A stretch of 64,000 bases of DNA from Kalaharituber pfeilii (Eukaryota; Ascomycota; Pezizomycetes; Pezizales; Pezizaceae). Shown one piece after another: positions 11,701 through 23,437 of this stretch. The stretch covers positions 558,001 through 622,000 of the forward strand of contig WHUZ01000030.1 in assembly GCA_015179045.1 (NCBI GenBank), read 5' to 3'. A model generated the notes under the pieces. That model did not search any database. It had not been told where the DNA came from and was given only the letters and a program-made list of their open reading frames with translations. Each line of letters begins with the position of its first letter. Within the stretch, counting starts at the first letter, position 1. The position numbers and the translations under genes were made by a program.

Positions 11701-14700
11701 CGAGAAGCTGCTTTACAACCTCAACCTGGCCACTTCTTGAAGCTATGTGTAGAGGTGTTTGTTGCCACTTGTTGGTGTGATCCACGGCCGCTCCAGATGT
11801 GAGAAGCTGCTGTACAACCTCAACATGTCCACGCTCTAAAGCTATGTTAAGAGCTGTCACTCCCCCTGCCTCACCTTTGTTTATTTCTGCCCCTGCAATA
11901 AGAAGCTGCTTTACAACCTCAACGTAGCCACTGGCTGAAGCTATATATAGAGGTGTTTGTTGCCGCTCATCGGTGTGATCCACGGCCGCTCCAGATGTGA
12001 GAAGCTGCTTTACAACCTCAACCTGGCCACTGGCTGAAGCTATGTGTAGAGGTGTTTGTTGCCACTTGTTGGTGTGATCCACGGCCGCTCCAGATGCGAG
12101 AAGCTGCTTTACAACCTCAACCTGGCCACTTCTTGAAGCTATGTGTAGAGGTGTTTGCCACTTGTTGGCATGATCCACGGCCGCTCCAGATGTGAGAAGC
12201 TGCTGTACAACCTCAACATGTCCACGCTCTAAAGCTACGTTAAGAGCTGTCACTCCCCCTGCCTCACCTTTGTTAAATTCTGCCCCTGCAATAAGAAGCT
12301 GCTTTACAACCTCAACGTGGCCACTGGCTGAAGCTATGTATAGAGGGGTTTGTTGACACTCATCAGCGTGATCCACGGCCGCTCCAGATGTGAGAAGCTG
12401 CTGTACAACCTCAACATGTCCACACTCTGAAGCTATGTGAAGAGCTGTCAGTCCACTTGCCTCACCTTTGTTTATTTCTGCCCCTGCAATAAGAAGCTGC
12501 TTTACAACCTCAACGTGGCCACTGGCTGAAGCTATGTGTAGAGGTGTTTGTTGCGACTTATCGGTGTGATCCACGGCCGCTCCAGATGTGAGAAGCTGCT
12601 TTACAACCTCAACCTGGCCACTTGCTGAAGCTATGTATAGAGGTGTTTGTTGCCACTCATCGGGGTCATCCACGGCCGCTCCAGATGTGAGAAGCTGCTT
12701 TACAACCTCAACCTGGCCGCTTGTTGAAGCTATGTATAGGGGTGTTCGGTGCCACCTATCAGGGTGATCCACGGCCACTCCAGATGTGAGAAGCTGCTGT
12801 ACAACCTCAACATGCCCACGTCCTGAAGCTATGTGAAGAGCTTTCGCTCCCTCTGCCTCGTCTTTGTTAATTTCTGCTCCTGCAATAAGAAGCTGCTTTA
12901 CAACCTCAACCTGGCCACTTGCTGAAGCTATGTATAGAGGTGTTTGTTGCCACTTATCAGTGGGATCCATGGCCGCTCCGGATGCGAGAAGCTGCTTTAC
13001 AACCTCAACATGCCCACGTTTCGAAGCTATGTGAAGAGCTGTCACTCCACTTGCCTCACCTTTGTTTATTTCTGCCCCTGCAATAAGAAGCTGCTTTACA
13101 ACCTCAACGTGGCCACTGGCTGAAGCTATGTGTAGAGGTGTTTGTTGCCACTTATCGGTGTGATCCACGGCTGCTCCAGATGTGAGAAGCTGCTCGACGA
13201 CTTTAACATAACCATGTTTTGCAGCCACATGAAGGGGTAAATATAAATATTTCCAACCATTATCCTCTCTGTTTTGCATTTCCAAATCTACGACAAAAAG
13301 CAGTTTTGCAAGCTCATCCCGGTCTATTGTTAAACTTCCATGAGAAATTGACGACCTCCCCTCAACATCTGCTCCTGCTTCTAACAGCTGTTTCACAACC
13401 TTGGTACGGCCTCTTTCCGCAGCCATGTATAGGGCTGTTTCTCCTTCTTTGCCCGGTAGGTTAACTGCCGCCCCTGATTGCAGGAGGTACTTTACAACTT
13501 CTAGATGACCTTCAGCTGAAGCCACGTGAAGGATTCTAATCCCATTCGAATTGGCTTTGTTGACATCCGCTCTTGATGTTACCAACATCTTTATAACTTG
13601 GATATCGCCCCTTTCGACAGCCACGTGCAGGGCTGTATTCGCATCTCCACTAGCTACGTTGGGGTCCGCACCTGCCCCTAGAAGTTGCTGCACAATGTCG
13701 CCATGACCACCTGCTGAGGCCATGTAAAGTGCTGTATTCCCATCCTCAGAAGCTAAATTGACGGTCGCCCCTGCTCCCAGAAGCTGTTTTACAACATCCG
13801 CATGGCCTCTCGCTGCCGCAAGGTGAAGAGCCGTCTGTCTATCCATGTTGACTGAGTTGACATCCGCTCCGACTCTTAAAAGCTGCCCTATTACCTTGGA
13901 ATGACCGGCCCCAGCAGCTGCATGTAGCGCCTCCCACAGAAGTTCTTCTGGAATCCTTCTAAACGTTTGCAAGTACGGGAAATCGCTCAAGGATGTCAGC
14001 AGCAGCTTTACAACTTCTGCGTACCCATTCTGTGAAGCCTTCAGCAGCGAAGGAGCGCCTGGGCTCTCTTTAACTTTAGCTCCCTCTTCCAGCAGGAATT
14101 TAACGACCTCGGTCTGGCCATTATGTGAAGCTTTTGTCAATAGAGAATCTCCCTGTGAATTGCGTATGGCATTGATGTCATTGCCCGGTGTTAGCAGCCT
14201 TTTTACGACTTCAACTAGACCACTTTCTGCAGCTGCGAAGAGTGTGACAGCCCCAAGATAGTCCCTCATTCCCGGCCACCCTGAAACAGTCACCTCGATG
14301 GAATTATCTTCGATAAGATGGATAGCTGTGTTCAGAAATCGTTTTAAAATCTTTACGTGTCCATTTAGGCGTACACAGGCTAACCCTTCCGCAAAGGTGT
14401 CACCCAGGCTCTTAGTTGTATAAAAGACTTGGTATCGATCTAGTAGATATCGAACAAGCCCAATGAGTGTCTCCTTATCAATGCCAGCAGCCTCTAGAAG
14501 TAAGAACGTCAATTCCTGCTGTAAGAACGTCAATTCTGGTGCAGCTCCAGCTGCTATGACCTCAAGAAGTCTCTCGAAAATGGATAGGCTGCCACCAGTA
14601 AATGCGGAATAAAGAGCCCTGTGCAGATACTCTGGGCCATGTGTAAGTTCGAGCTTTGCGCCAGCTTGTAAGATGTGTTCAACCGCCGTTATGTGGCCGC

Positions 14701-17700
14701 CAGTTGCAGCAGCCATGAGAGCCGTTTCGTGTTCTCCAGTGGTGCTCAAGTAAAATTCAGAGTCCAGCGGTAATCCTTCGGCTACGTAAAGATCGACGAG
14801 ATAAGGCAGTCCCAAAGCGGCTGAGACCAATAAAGGAACCTCAGAAACGTTACTTTCGTACTTTGTGCCAGCTGAGGCCCGAGTAAGAAATGCGTCCACA
14901 TACTGAAGTGGGGAGATGTTCTTAGTAACCGTACATTCGTGAAATATGAGTTGAATTAGTGGCTCATGCGAATTCTGAACTGCCCAGTTAAAGCGCTCGT
15001 GATCGTAGTCCTCCGCTAGTGATGCTTGATCGGACTGCCAGGGTAGCCTGACTATGTTCTGGGTATTGAGAACCAGGTTCTTAAACCACCTCCAATATGG
15101 TTCCTTATCGAAAGTAGCAGCACATAGGATAGGTAATGTCTCACAATGATTAAGCCAGTTCTCCATAATATAGTCAAATAGGGTGGATTTGGGTACACTT
15201 GTGTTTGTCTCCTCCGGTGCAGAATTCGAAGCAGGACTAAACAATTTCAAATTGGCCTTGTTTAGGCCATGCTTTTGAGAGGGCTGTTCACAGACAAAAC
15301 GGGAGGCAGTCACTACTAAATTTGACCGTATTTCTGGTGGAATCCAATAGGATACAGGCAGAGAGATTATTGATTGCTTTGGTTTTGATGATTTAGTTGC
15401 TCGCTCAAGTTGAGTCTGCAGATCCTGAAAGTGTAAGTACTGTAGGCATCTTGTCGCTATGTATAGTCCGGTATTCTTTCGGTCGATGTGGAACTCCTTA
15501 AGCTGCCCCTGCAATTCATATGTCTCCAGAAAGATTCTAACACTTGAATGGATGAAGCGGACAGGCGAAGATTCACAAACCGGCTCGTCCACCACTAAAA
15601 GGTTTCCACAGGCCCCAATGATATTCTCTAGGCTGGTTGGGATGCGATTTAGGCCTTCAGTTCGTGTAGTATCACCACCTTTAATAACTACTGCCTCCGT
15701 GAGCTCCTTGAGAGATAACTGTCTCCTTGCCGCAGTGAGCCACTGGAACGCCTGAACTGCAACATCCTTGTTACGTTTCTTGATAATGCGTTCCAGTATC
15801 CGGATATATGTCTTATCCAGATCGCTAGGCAAAGACTCTAGTGTCGCTCGTATCTCTTCATCGTTGAGTTGCTCACAAATATCAAGTATTTGTAAGGTAA
15901 CCCATAGGAACCTAAGTTAGAACAGTTAGTATTTTACTCCGATGTACACGAACATAAAGTTTTTGCTTTATTAATTCACTACTCCTATACAGTGCCACCA
16001 GGCCAGGGCGACATACATAAATTGGTATGGGGAAGGCATTTGAAGTAAATCTTACACTCACATTCCGTCAACACCAACCATTAATGCGTGCTTGATTTCT
16101 TGAATCATTGCTGGGTCCTGGACTCGCAATCTCCCGTCATCATAGCGTTGCTTCAATGATAAATCAATGTATCCCTCTATCTCTGGACGAGATCCGATGT
16201 CATCAAGTGATATTGAGAAGCTAGGGGTGATATTCCTTGCTAAGTAAACGTCTTTGCGGCTTGAAAGGTAGATTTTGACGCGCCGTGGCATGTTCAACAA
16301 TTTGTTTTTCAGCAGCAGTACCCGCGCTTGAAAGTCGCCGTCACATTCATCGACCCCATCGAGGATTATATAGGTATCGTTGGGAATACCGAGACTGCGA
16401 ATAAGAAGGTCTTGCCAAGCATCCGTTGAGGGGATATTGTTGTACTTGTCAAGGAAAGTTGCTAAATACTCCTCGAATTCCGCCGTACCATGAAAAACGA
16501 AGAGTACCTGCTTGATTAAGCTTCTTACAAGTTCCTCGAATTTGAGTGATCGCTGCTCATTAAAAGTGCAAAAGAAGTAGCTTATAAAAGTTTTCCTGGG
16601 CCCACTAGTGGGTTGTTGGAAACAGGTATCCAGGAGATGCTTTACAACGGCGGTTGATAAAACTGATTTTCCTGACCCCGCTATAGTTTCTCACGAAGTT
16701 AGTAACTTAACGTTGATGAAGCTGACGAAGCTCACACATACGTATACCATAGCACCAGAGGAGCGAAGACTGGGGGGATTCAACCCAGTGTTTGTACTCG
16801 TCCATCTCATATAACCATTCCCCTGTACGTGCGTGACTGATATTTGAAATATCTAAGAATGTTTTCGTATGGTTGTAATTGGAAATCCGTCCCAGAAGAT
16901 TTCGGCGTGCCTTAGCTGTTTATGTTTAAAGCCATATCTCGTCAGTTTGGTTAATGCGATCGGTGCACACAAATATAGGTAACTAACCCTTCTTCTCGGC
17001 CTGCTCTCTCTGCTTACTGTATAGTAGTTCACCGGTGTCCTTTGTCAATTTCTGTAATTGGTGTTCATTTCCTGGACCATGCAGGTGAGAAGTTTGATTT
17101 TTTCAAAAGATAATTGTGCTCCAGAACAGGGACCTCAACTCACTTCCTGTGGCTGCCACCAACCTCCGCTTTAATACTCTACTCTCAGCCCATTCCTGTT
17201 CCAAGTCCTGCTTCAAAGTAGTATTGAACAGCACTTGTTGCTGTCTCGCCCTTGTGGCTGCATCCTCTCTCGCCAGAATAAGTTGATACTGCACAATTTC
17301 TTGCTGGAATGTGAGTTCTTTTTCCACGTCTTGGAGCTCACTGGTGACCCGTTGAAACAGTGCCTTGATTATCATTGAGGTGCCTATGCCATCAGCAAGC
17401 TTTTAGCATTCTTTGTCGCATTTAAAGTCAAACGCTTGTTCTGTGGGCTTACTTGACCTGCGTAAGAAAGCAAGGGCGCGTGTGCAGAACTCCACTGTTT
17501 TAGCGAAGTACTCAAAGACTGCGTCTTGGAGACCTAGATGGTACGGCCACACGTCCTGAAATTCCTTGAATACGGGGCATATCTTTCCCACCCTCTCCAA
17601 CAACTTCGTGAGAGCGCTGAAGTACTGCGTGAAGTTTTGGGCTGTCTGCTCCACCCTCTCAGTATCCGAGAACTACTATGTATATTTGTGCAAATTGACA

Positions 17701-18154
17701 CATCCGATGCGTTAGAGATACGTACCAGTAACAAAATCTTGACACTTCCCCACACCAACGCAGAAATAAATGCATTGTGTTGAATCATTGTATCCACTAT
17801 ATTGGAGAATTGTTGGACTGATTGCAAAAATGCTTCACAGCGGTTAATTCTGTTCACCGGAACTCTTGCATCTTGCAAGGCTTTGGTCAGTTCTAGGATG
17901 TCGCCCGGGGTTTCGGTCTGGTTAAGCGTAACCCGTTCATCCGGTGCCAAAGACTGGCTGAAAGCATCCACAGCAGCAATCAAATGGTTCCGCCCAGTTT
18001 GAGGTAGCCTAAACAATTGATAGATATCAGTTTTCGGGTTTGTGATGTTAGGAATGAAATAAATAACATCTCCTGTGAAACCTACGTCGGTTGGGGACCA
18101 GTCGGCTGTGCCATTAGTGCTAGCTACCAGATATGCTTTGCTATATATGCTGTC
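8720..18154 (-). CDS. NACHT-ankyrin NOD-like receptor fused to a HerA/FtsK-type ATPase
   Basis: Exons (minus): ~18154-17726, 17657-17453, 17383-17144, 17071-16988, 16915-16748, 16680-16062, 15911-8720. Introns are 67-150 bp with GT..AG ends, and every junction keeps frame, giving ~2,980 residues. The true start is unresolved: the frame opens after a stop at 18155-18157 with no in-frame ATG before the conserved domain, so a 5' exon is likely missing. Domains: N-terminal fungal STAND helical domain (SALVWGSVKILLL, YFSALTKLLERVGK; DUF7708-like), coiled coil, NACHT with Walker A AGSGKS and Walker B YIILDGVDEC, winged-helix-like region (ESLPSDLDKTYIRI), ~36 ankyrin repeats, linker, then a second ATPase with Walker A GLHGSGKSHT, Walker B KIIAVDEAHQYM and VRIIIATQEP. 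Family knowledge: such receptors sense non-self and trigger heterokaryon-incompatibility-like responses. Role of the HerA part is inference. Confidence 0.9.
10170..10800 (-). repeat. Degenerate minisatellite coding the receptor's linker
   Basis: Between the last ankyrin repeat and the HerA-type domain the gene contains a 12-15 bp degenerate repeat (plus strand GGGATCGAGGTAGCG type). It encodes irregular runs such as ATSIPATSIPAG and three to four longer units around FWDDPVDTFDIDVPTS. It reads as a flexible, probably unstructured linker, and is likely unstable in length. Confidence 0.8.
10830..13170 (-). repeat. 22 near-identical 99 bp ankyrin-coding repeats
   Basis: Within the receptor gene, 22 consecutive 33-residue ankyrin repeats are nearly identical in DNA as well as protein, while flanking repeats (13170-14740) are diverged. 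Two types tend to alternate: one with GAEINKGEAGGVT then ALHIASERGH, the other with GAAVDHTDKWQQT then PLYIASASGQ, giving an approximate 198 bp higher-order unit. One unit near 12150 lacks one codon (WQT instead of WQQT). Such internal homogenisation is known for fungal NLR repeat domains. Confidence 0.95.
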
Positions 18155-18597
18155 CTATTCTGTGCTTGAGATTACTGTACGTTAGCTAGGTTTACGAAGC
18201 TTGAGATTGTTGTGCAGAGATGAGGTAAAACTCAATGTTGTACACTTGCCGGGGCAGGATCTAAATATGATTTCCCAGCTGCAGAGACATAAAGCTCCAA
18301 CGCTACACTACCTGGCCAATTAGATACTGTACTTCTCGCTAGGCAACTGTGCATAACAGCTGAGTGCACAGCCTAAGAATTTACTTCCCACACATCTCGC
18401 AGCGACCAATAGAATGCAACGCGATAGACACAGTCACATGGTTGAGGTACATACTCAGATTGCATCTATGTATCTAGTAGGATAAGCCAACGAGTCTTCG
18501 GTAATATTTATGTCTCAAGATAAACTAATCTCGCGCATGTGCTGTGTACTTCCTACGACCTACAGTATTGCCCCCTGCCACATGCCATCTATATATC
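18155..18597. other. 5' flank of the receptor gene
   Basis: This region should hold the receptor's promoter and probably a small first exon (minus strand). I could not decide a start codon. No clear TATA box is evident in a useful position. Confidence 0.4.
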
Positions 18598-18674
18598 TTT
18601 CTTTCTTTTTTTTTTTTTTTTTAAATATCATTACTCGCGTGCCGCCCGGTGGGCAGTGGCGAGATCTTGGTGTT
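18598..18674 (-). mobile_element. LINE-A 3' tail insertion
   Basis: Poly(T) followed by the reverse complement of the LINE-A tail (minus strand: CTCGCC, GCCCACCGGGC, GCGAG, TGATATT). The imperfect target duplication ATCTATATATCT / ATCTATATATAT flanks it at about 18587-18598 and 18675-18686. Confidence 0.85.
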
Positions 18675-18739
18675 ATCTATATATATCGCTCCAGTCGCGG
18701 AAGCCCCTACTTCACCAGCACATACTACGTCAACTGAGC

Positions 18740-18808
18740 TCTCGTTAAGTCTGTCTCCGGGCTTCCACCAGGGACCCTGCCATGGCCTAGCGCTGCAAGC
18801 GGGGTTAC

Positions 18809-18843
<35 letters not shown>
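18740..18843 (+). mobile_element. LINE-B 3' tail insertion (104 bp)
   Basis: The LINE-B tail (CTCCGGGCTT, CCCTGCCATGGC, AGCGGGGTTACGTGATTT) is followed by a long poly(A). An 8 bp target duplication AACTGAGC lies at 18732-18739 and 18844-18851. It sits in the receptor's upstream region. Confidence 0.85.
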
Positions 18844-18847
<4 letters not shown>

Positions 18848-20719
18848 GAGCGATCGTGGCCGTGCCACTGCTACAGTGCCGATAGTATTAGGATTTCCGT
18901 CCACTCTGGGCAAAGGCAGAGGAATAGTGGGTTAGCATATAAGCCACTCCAAAGGCTAGTGGATTGGTGCGGGTGCTGGGAGAATTCTGGGGAGGAAGGG
19001 ATCGGAAACGTGGAGATGTGAAGTAGGGAATACAGATGGGTCGGAATTCTGACGGTGCAGAGCGATGAAGAGACGATACAACATTTGGAAAGTAGCGAAG
19101 CAAGCGCCCGGCGCTGAGACACCCAGGCAAAAGAGAGCCTGGATTGACCTGATCGACAGGACGAGCTCTTGAAAGCGACTCAACCACAACGTTCCCTCAA
19201 GCGGAACTTACATTTATCGAAAGCTCTCTGCGCATTCAGTCCTTTTGATCAAACTTTCTTCCAATCTATTCCCCAAGTGTCCCCTAAGTGGAGTGAATTT
19301 TGCAGAATTCTCCGTCTCCGTTGCCACCGGCGGTATGCGAGATTTCATAGAGAGGAAATAAGTGAAGAAAAATAACCACATGACCGAGGACTGGCATAGG
19401 TAGAAGCAAACAAAAGAAATCCCGAGATGGACAAAAAATCAGCAACTGGTGTGAGAGGAGAGCGATAGTGTCTACTATCCTCAGAGTGACCGGAGAGTTG
19501 AGAACTGGCGGAATACACACACAAGGCTTGTCTTCACATGTTGAATAGCGAATGAGAACCATGGGTGCAAAGTGTGGTTTTGTAAGAGTGCCGAAAGGAT
19601 TACTTGCCTTCCTTAATTACAGAACGAACATGCTACTTTAATCTACATGTTAACATTGAAAGCAAAGAGAGTAAGAACTCGAATCACAAAGTAAAGAAAG
19701 ATTCTATGTCACAGAATTCTAATAATGAAAGAAGTCCAAATAATCAAAGAACAATCAAAGAAGAACAATCAAAGATCCATTCTTTATGCCAGAGTGACAA
19801 CCCGGTATCACAAGGCTTGGCCTATTCCGGTGCAGCGTGTAGGGAATGCCTGTACTATGCGTGAAAATTCAATAAGTGCGGTCGGAAATTTTCATAGGAT
19901 ATGCCAAGTATTTCAACACGCGTTTGAGCACAGAAGTATGCAACTCTGAGGAGCGTTATCTCCAGAACTTAGGAGACAATATGCCTAGTTTTGACACAGC
20001 AGAAGAAGCACTTTCTCCCTGCCATAGGGTTGTAGCTTGTATACGGGTAATGTGAACCAAAAAAGGAACACACTTTTCGCTTGCACGTTCGGTTGCATAA
20101 ATTATTCTGGTCATTTGTGCTGAAATGTTGGCGGGCAAAATCCGGGTGACTCCAGCATAGATGCTCTGAACGTTATAATGCAGCCACCTTCTGATGCTGA
20201 ATTACCACTCAAGCACCAAAACTCAAGCACCAAAAGCATCTGTGACGGGAGATCATTTACATAAATATGTAGTGCCACTACGAGCTATGACGAACTGCAG
20301 CCGTTGACAAAGATCTTACATTATGTATGGAACATATGAAAAAAATATGTAGAACTTGTATTTGGGTTCAAATATTGCGTCTACCTACTGCAAATCCTCC
20401 TCGTCACTCCAGTATCAATTGAGGGCGATCGCCAAAAATCGTTTGGTGAGAAAGGGATTGGTGGAGATAGAGACATGGGCATGATTGATGGAGTAAGCAT
20501 TCTTATCGCCATTGAAAGTTATTGATGTTCAACTTCACACAACCATAACCCTGAACTGCATGCACCCAGGGCAGTACCGTTGTACGGAACATGTTTGCGG
20601 GAGTATTTTAAAAGCGGAGGAGGAAGATGATGGAGTTCATTTTAAGACTATTCATCCATGATGTTGGGTCAAAATCAAAGAATTCTATAGCAATGTCTAA
20701 ACTAATGAACTCTGTGGTA

Positions 20720-20783
20720 ATCGCCATAGCCCATAGGGCGGCATGCGATTAATGATATAAAAAAAAAAAAAAAAAGAAAAAAG
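20720..20783 (+). mobile_element. LINE-A 3' tail insertion, copy-2 ortholog
   Basis: Same element, site and target duplication (AACTCTGTGGTA, 20708-20719 and 20784-20795) as 1869-1937. The poly(A) tract is shorter and interrupted by G, showing tail decay since duplication. Confidence 0.92.
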
Positions 20784-21026
20784 AACTCTGTGGTATAAGA
20801 TCTGGGGCCCCTGCGCCACGCTATATGCAGTCTCCCCCTCGGCATCCCCCCCCGGCCTTCCCGATAAATCTAAAACGAGTTTTGGCGAACGGTACGAAGG
20901 ACGAGCTCCACAGTTTCCTCCATGGCAGCCTACTAACAAGTGTAAGCTTCTAATCTCAACATCCTGAGTTCACTCTTGGAATACCATACTTTTACTTTAG
21001 TAAGCAGGCGCAACAGTAAAAAAAAG

Positions 21027-22580
21027 TTATCTGCGTGGTTGAGGTCCAGAGGAATCACCAACGGATCTGACCTTTTGACGACACAATAATCTGCATTTGC
21101 GAACTGCATGCGGTGGATTCTCAACGTCAGGCCTAATAGGGTTAGCGGATAACTCGGGGAAAATGGCATCCGCAATAATACCCGAAGTAATAATTCCGAA
21201 CACTTGCAATTTCTTAACCACGTCCCAGTCATGACGAACACGTTCCTTCAAATCCCACAACATCAGAACCATCGCACGATGCATTTTGAAAACATCGTTC
21301 TCTCCTTTCAGGTCGTTGTTCAGATTTTGCGGAGGAATGGAGGTCTCAGTTACCCCGACATCAAATGAGTGCGCGCCATCGTTATAGCGGAAGAGTCCAT
21401 CGAAGCGATCGGTTTTTCCAAGTACATGGGAATTCAGTTCTTTGCGTAAAAGTAGCAAGAACGGCATAAGCCCCCCGCTCCAGAGATCATCCACGATCGT
21501 TGACCATATCACGTCATAATTGCCTTCCTTGAGAGAACCGAGGACACTAGGGTATCTCTGACAATGGGAAATCCAGTGGGATACAGATCTGTTTGCGTAT
21601 GTGCAGACAAAGTTATGGGCTGTCGGTTCCTCATCAGCCGGACGGGGGCATGTTTCTGTGACGCGGCTGCCGGGTGTTAGTTTCGACATTTAAATTTGAT
21701 ATTTTGAACAAGAACGAAAAAAGAACGGTGCTGCTCACATGAAACTGCTTTTATCTGTACACTCGGAGAATCGAGAAAGCGCATACTCAAGGTTTTGGTC
21801 GTCACCAGGCAGTTTAAGCATGTTAGAACGTAATGTCGCATAGTCCTCCAGATAGGTATTTGCAAGCATATTGAGATCGACGATACCGTGATCTAAAAGC
21901 TTTCTGAAGTGCCCACTCTCTGACTGGAGCCAAGTTTGAATGGGGAGCACAATACAATTCACAGGCTAGGTATGTAAGCGATGAACTTTAATTAGCCGGC
22001 ATTGACGAACCTTGCCAGCAGGCCATGATTTTGTGCATTCCGGTTCAGGTTCGGGCTCAAGGGAGTTTTCTCTTTCAGTGTCAGGTTCACTTCTCTCTTT
22101 CTGTGCAGTATTTATGACTGTCCCTTTCACGTTGCTAAGGTTCCCGATCTGCGACGGGGCGTTGAAGTAAATCGTCGAGTTTGCTGACCGTTGGCGCCGG
22201 GGATTACTTCGCGTTTTCTGAAAAGTTGGAGATTATTATTAAAGAGCGACGCTCCGGTCGCTCTAGTAGTAGTCTCTCAAATGAGGGAAGTGAGATGAAA
22301 GGTCACTTACTGTAGTTTTTCCCTTGTTTTCGCTATCCAAAATCTTTGTAGCTCGTGCCCTTTGCGACGCTGTACCATCCTTTGCTAAATCCCGTAGGCT
22401 ATCCAGCCAGAATCCGCGAGTATGTGTGTTATCGGACTGAAATTTATAACCTTCAGTGTTATGCAAAAGGTACTGCCGGAAGTCGTGAAGGTCCCAACTC
22501 GACGGATCGCGGGTGAAGTAAGTCTTCACAAATGCATGACGCAACTTGCGCTGCGTAGGATCGAATCGCGTTTTTGTCAT
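21027..22580 (-). CDS. Unknown four-exon gene, copy 2 (447 aa)
   Basis: Exons are 22580-22311, 22217-22011, 21965-21739 and 21666-21027, mirroring copy 1 in length and phase. The 47 bp intron is 45 bp here. The product is 447 residues with a few substitutions (for example GVIGLKF-side changes are outside the frame; within it SLRDLAKD replaces SLPDLAKD and DDQNLEY replaces DDPNLEY). Both copies are free of stops and frameshifts across all exons. In a region where nearly all transposon genes are broken, this suggests recent duplication or selection. No family is recognised. The same doubt about the last ~45 codons applies as for copy 1. Confidence 0.6.
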
Positions 22581-22617
22581 CGAGGTGAAAGTGTGAGGGT
22601 CACTGAATCGGGAGGTA

Positions 22618-23066
22618 TATAGTGAAAGGAAGAGGAGGTATATAGTGAAAGGAAGAGGAGGTATATAGTGAAAGGAAGAGGAGGTATATAGTGAAAGGAA
22701 GAGGAGGTATATAGTGAAAGGAAGAGAATCACTACCGTAGTGAAAGGGTAAGAATCACCGCGCTTCGGTAGTCACAGTGAAAGGATTAGAATCACCGCGC
22801 TTCGGTAGTCACAGTGAAAGGGTTAGAATCACTGCGCTTCGGTGCTCGCAGTGAAAGTGTGAGAATCACCGCGCTCCGGTAATCACAGTGAAAGGGTTAG
22901 AATCACTGCGCTTCGGTGCTCGCAGTGAAAGTGTGAGAATCACCGCGCTCCGGTAATCACAGTGAAAGGGTTAGAATCACCGTGCTTCGGTAGTTCACGG
23001 TGAAAGGATTAGAATCACTGTGCTCCGGCGGTCGCAGTGAAAGGGTCAGAATCACTGCGCTTCGGT
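22618..23066. repeat. Tandem hairpin array upstream of unknown gene, copy 2
   Basis: About ten hairpin units (GTGAAAGGGTTAGAATCAC core), preceded on the gene side by about five copies of a GGTATATAGTGAAAGGAAGA-type unit. It is longer than the array of copy 1, so the array has expanded or contracted since duplication. Confidence 0.85.
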
Positions 23067-23437
23067 AGTAATGACGGACTCCCAGTGACATGAAAGAAGC
23101 GTTGTTGTGAAAGAAGCGTGAGGGCTGGATGAGTTACGTTGCAGGGAGGGGGGTGCGTTTGATTATGACTAACCATGAATCCCCTAACCCTTAGTTCCTC
23201 CTAACTTTGTCTAATGTCTTGGCAACAATCCTTGGCAGTGACAAGAAGCTGGTATCGACTATGATAAGTCTAGTACAACACTGAAAACCCAATCGATAAC
23301 GAAAATATAAATAAATGCAAAACCCATTGAAATAAAAAGCAAGAAAGGCCAGCGATCTAGAAGAGGAAGAAATTATTTTGTGCAGAGAATTATGGTGATT
23401 AAACCTTTAATACGGAACAGTGGGTTCACCACCCGCC

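Larger units (their letters stand above)
18931..23437 (+). repeat. Segmental duplication, copy 2 (direct)
   Basis: Matches 1-4419 with only scattered differences. It starts at the base matching position 1, though the homology may extend left, because copy 1 is cut by the window edge. Differences from copy 1: no LINE-B insertion at about 19010; a few extra bases near 20000 and 20220; a longer hairpin array; and a 20-23 bp GAGGTATATAGTGAAAGGAA-type unit repeated about five times (22612-22722). Together with copy 1 it flanks ~14 kb holding the receptor gene, the pogo-like element and a MITE. Confidence 0.95.

Noticed and set aside
15459..15755. Open frames antisense to the receptor gene (also 9894-10787, 8694-9164, 13219-13464)
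   Set aside because: They are shadows of the receptor's coding strand, driven by its repeats and codon bias; none shows a domain.
1910..18842. A-runs and T-runs as polyadenylated host transcripts or processed pseudogenes
   Set aside because: They are preceded by LINE-A or LINE-B tails and flanked by target duplications, which explains them as LINE insertions.
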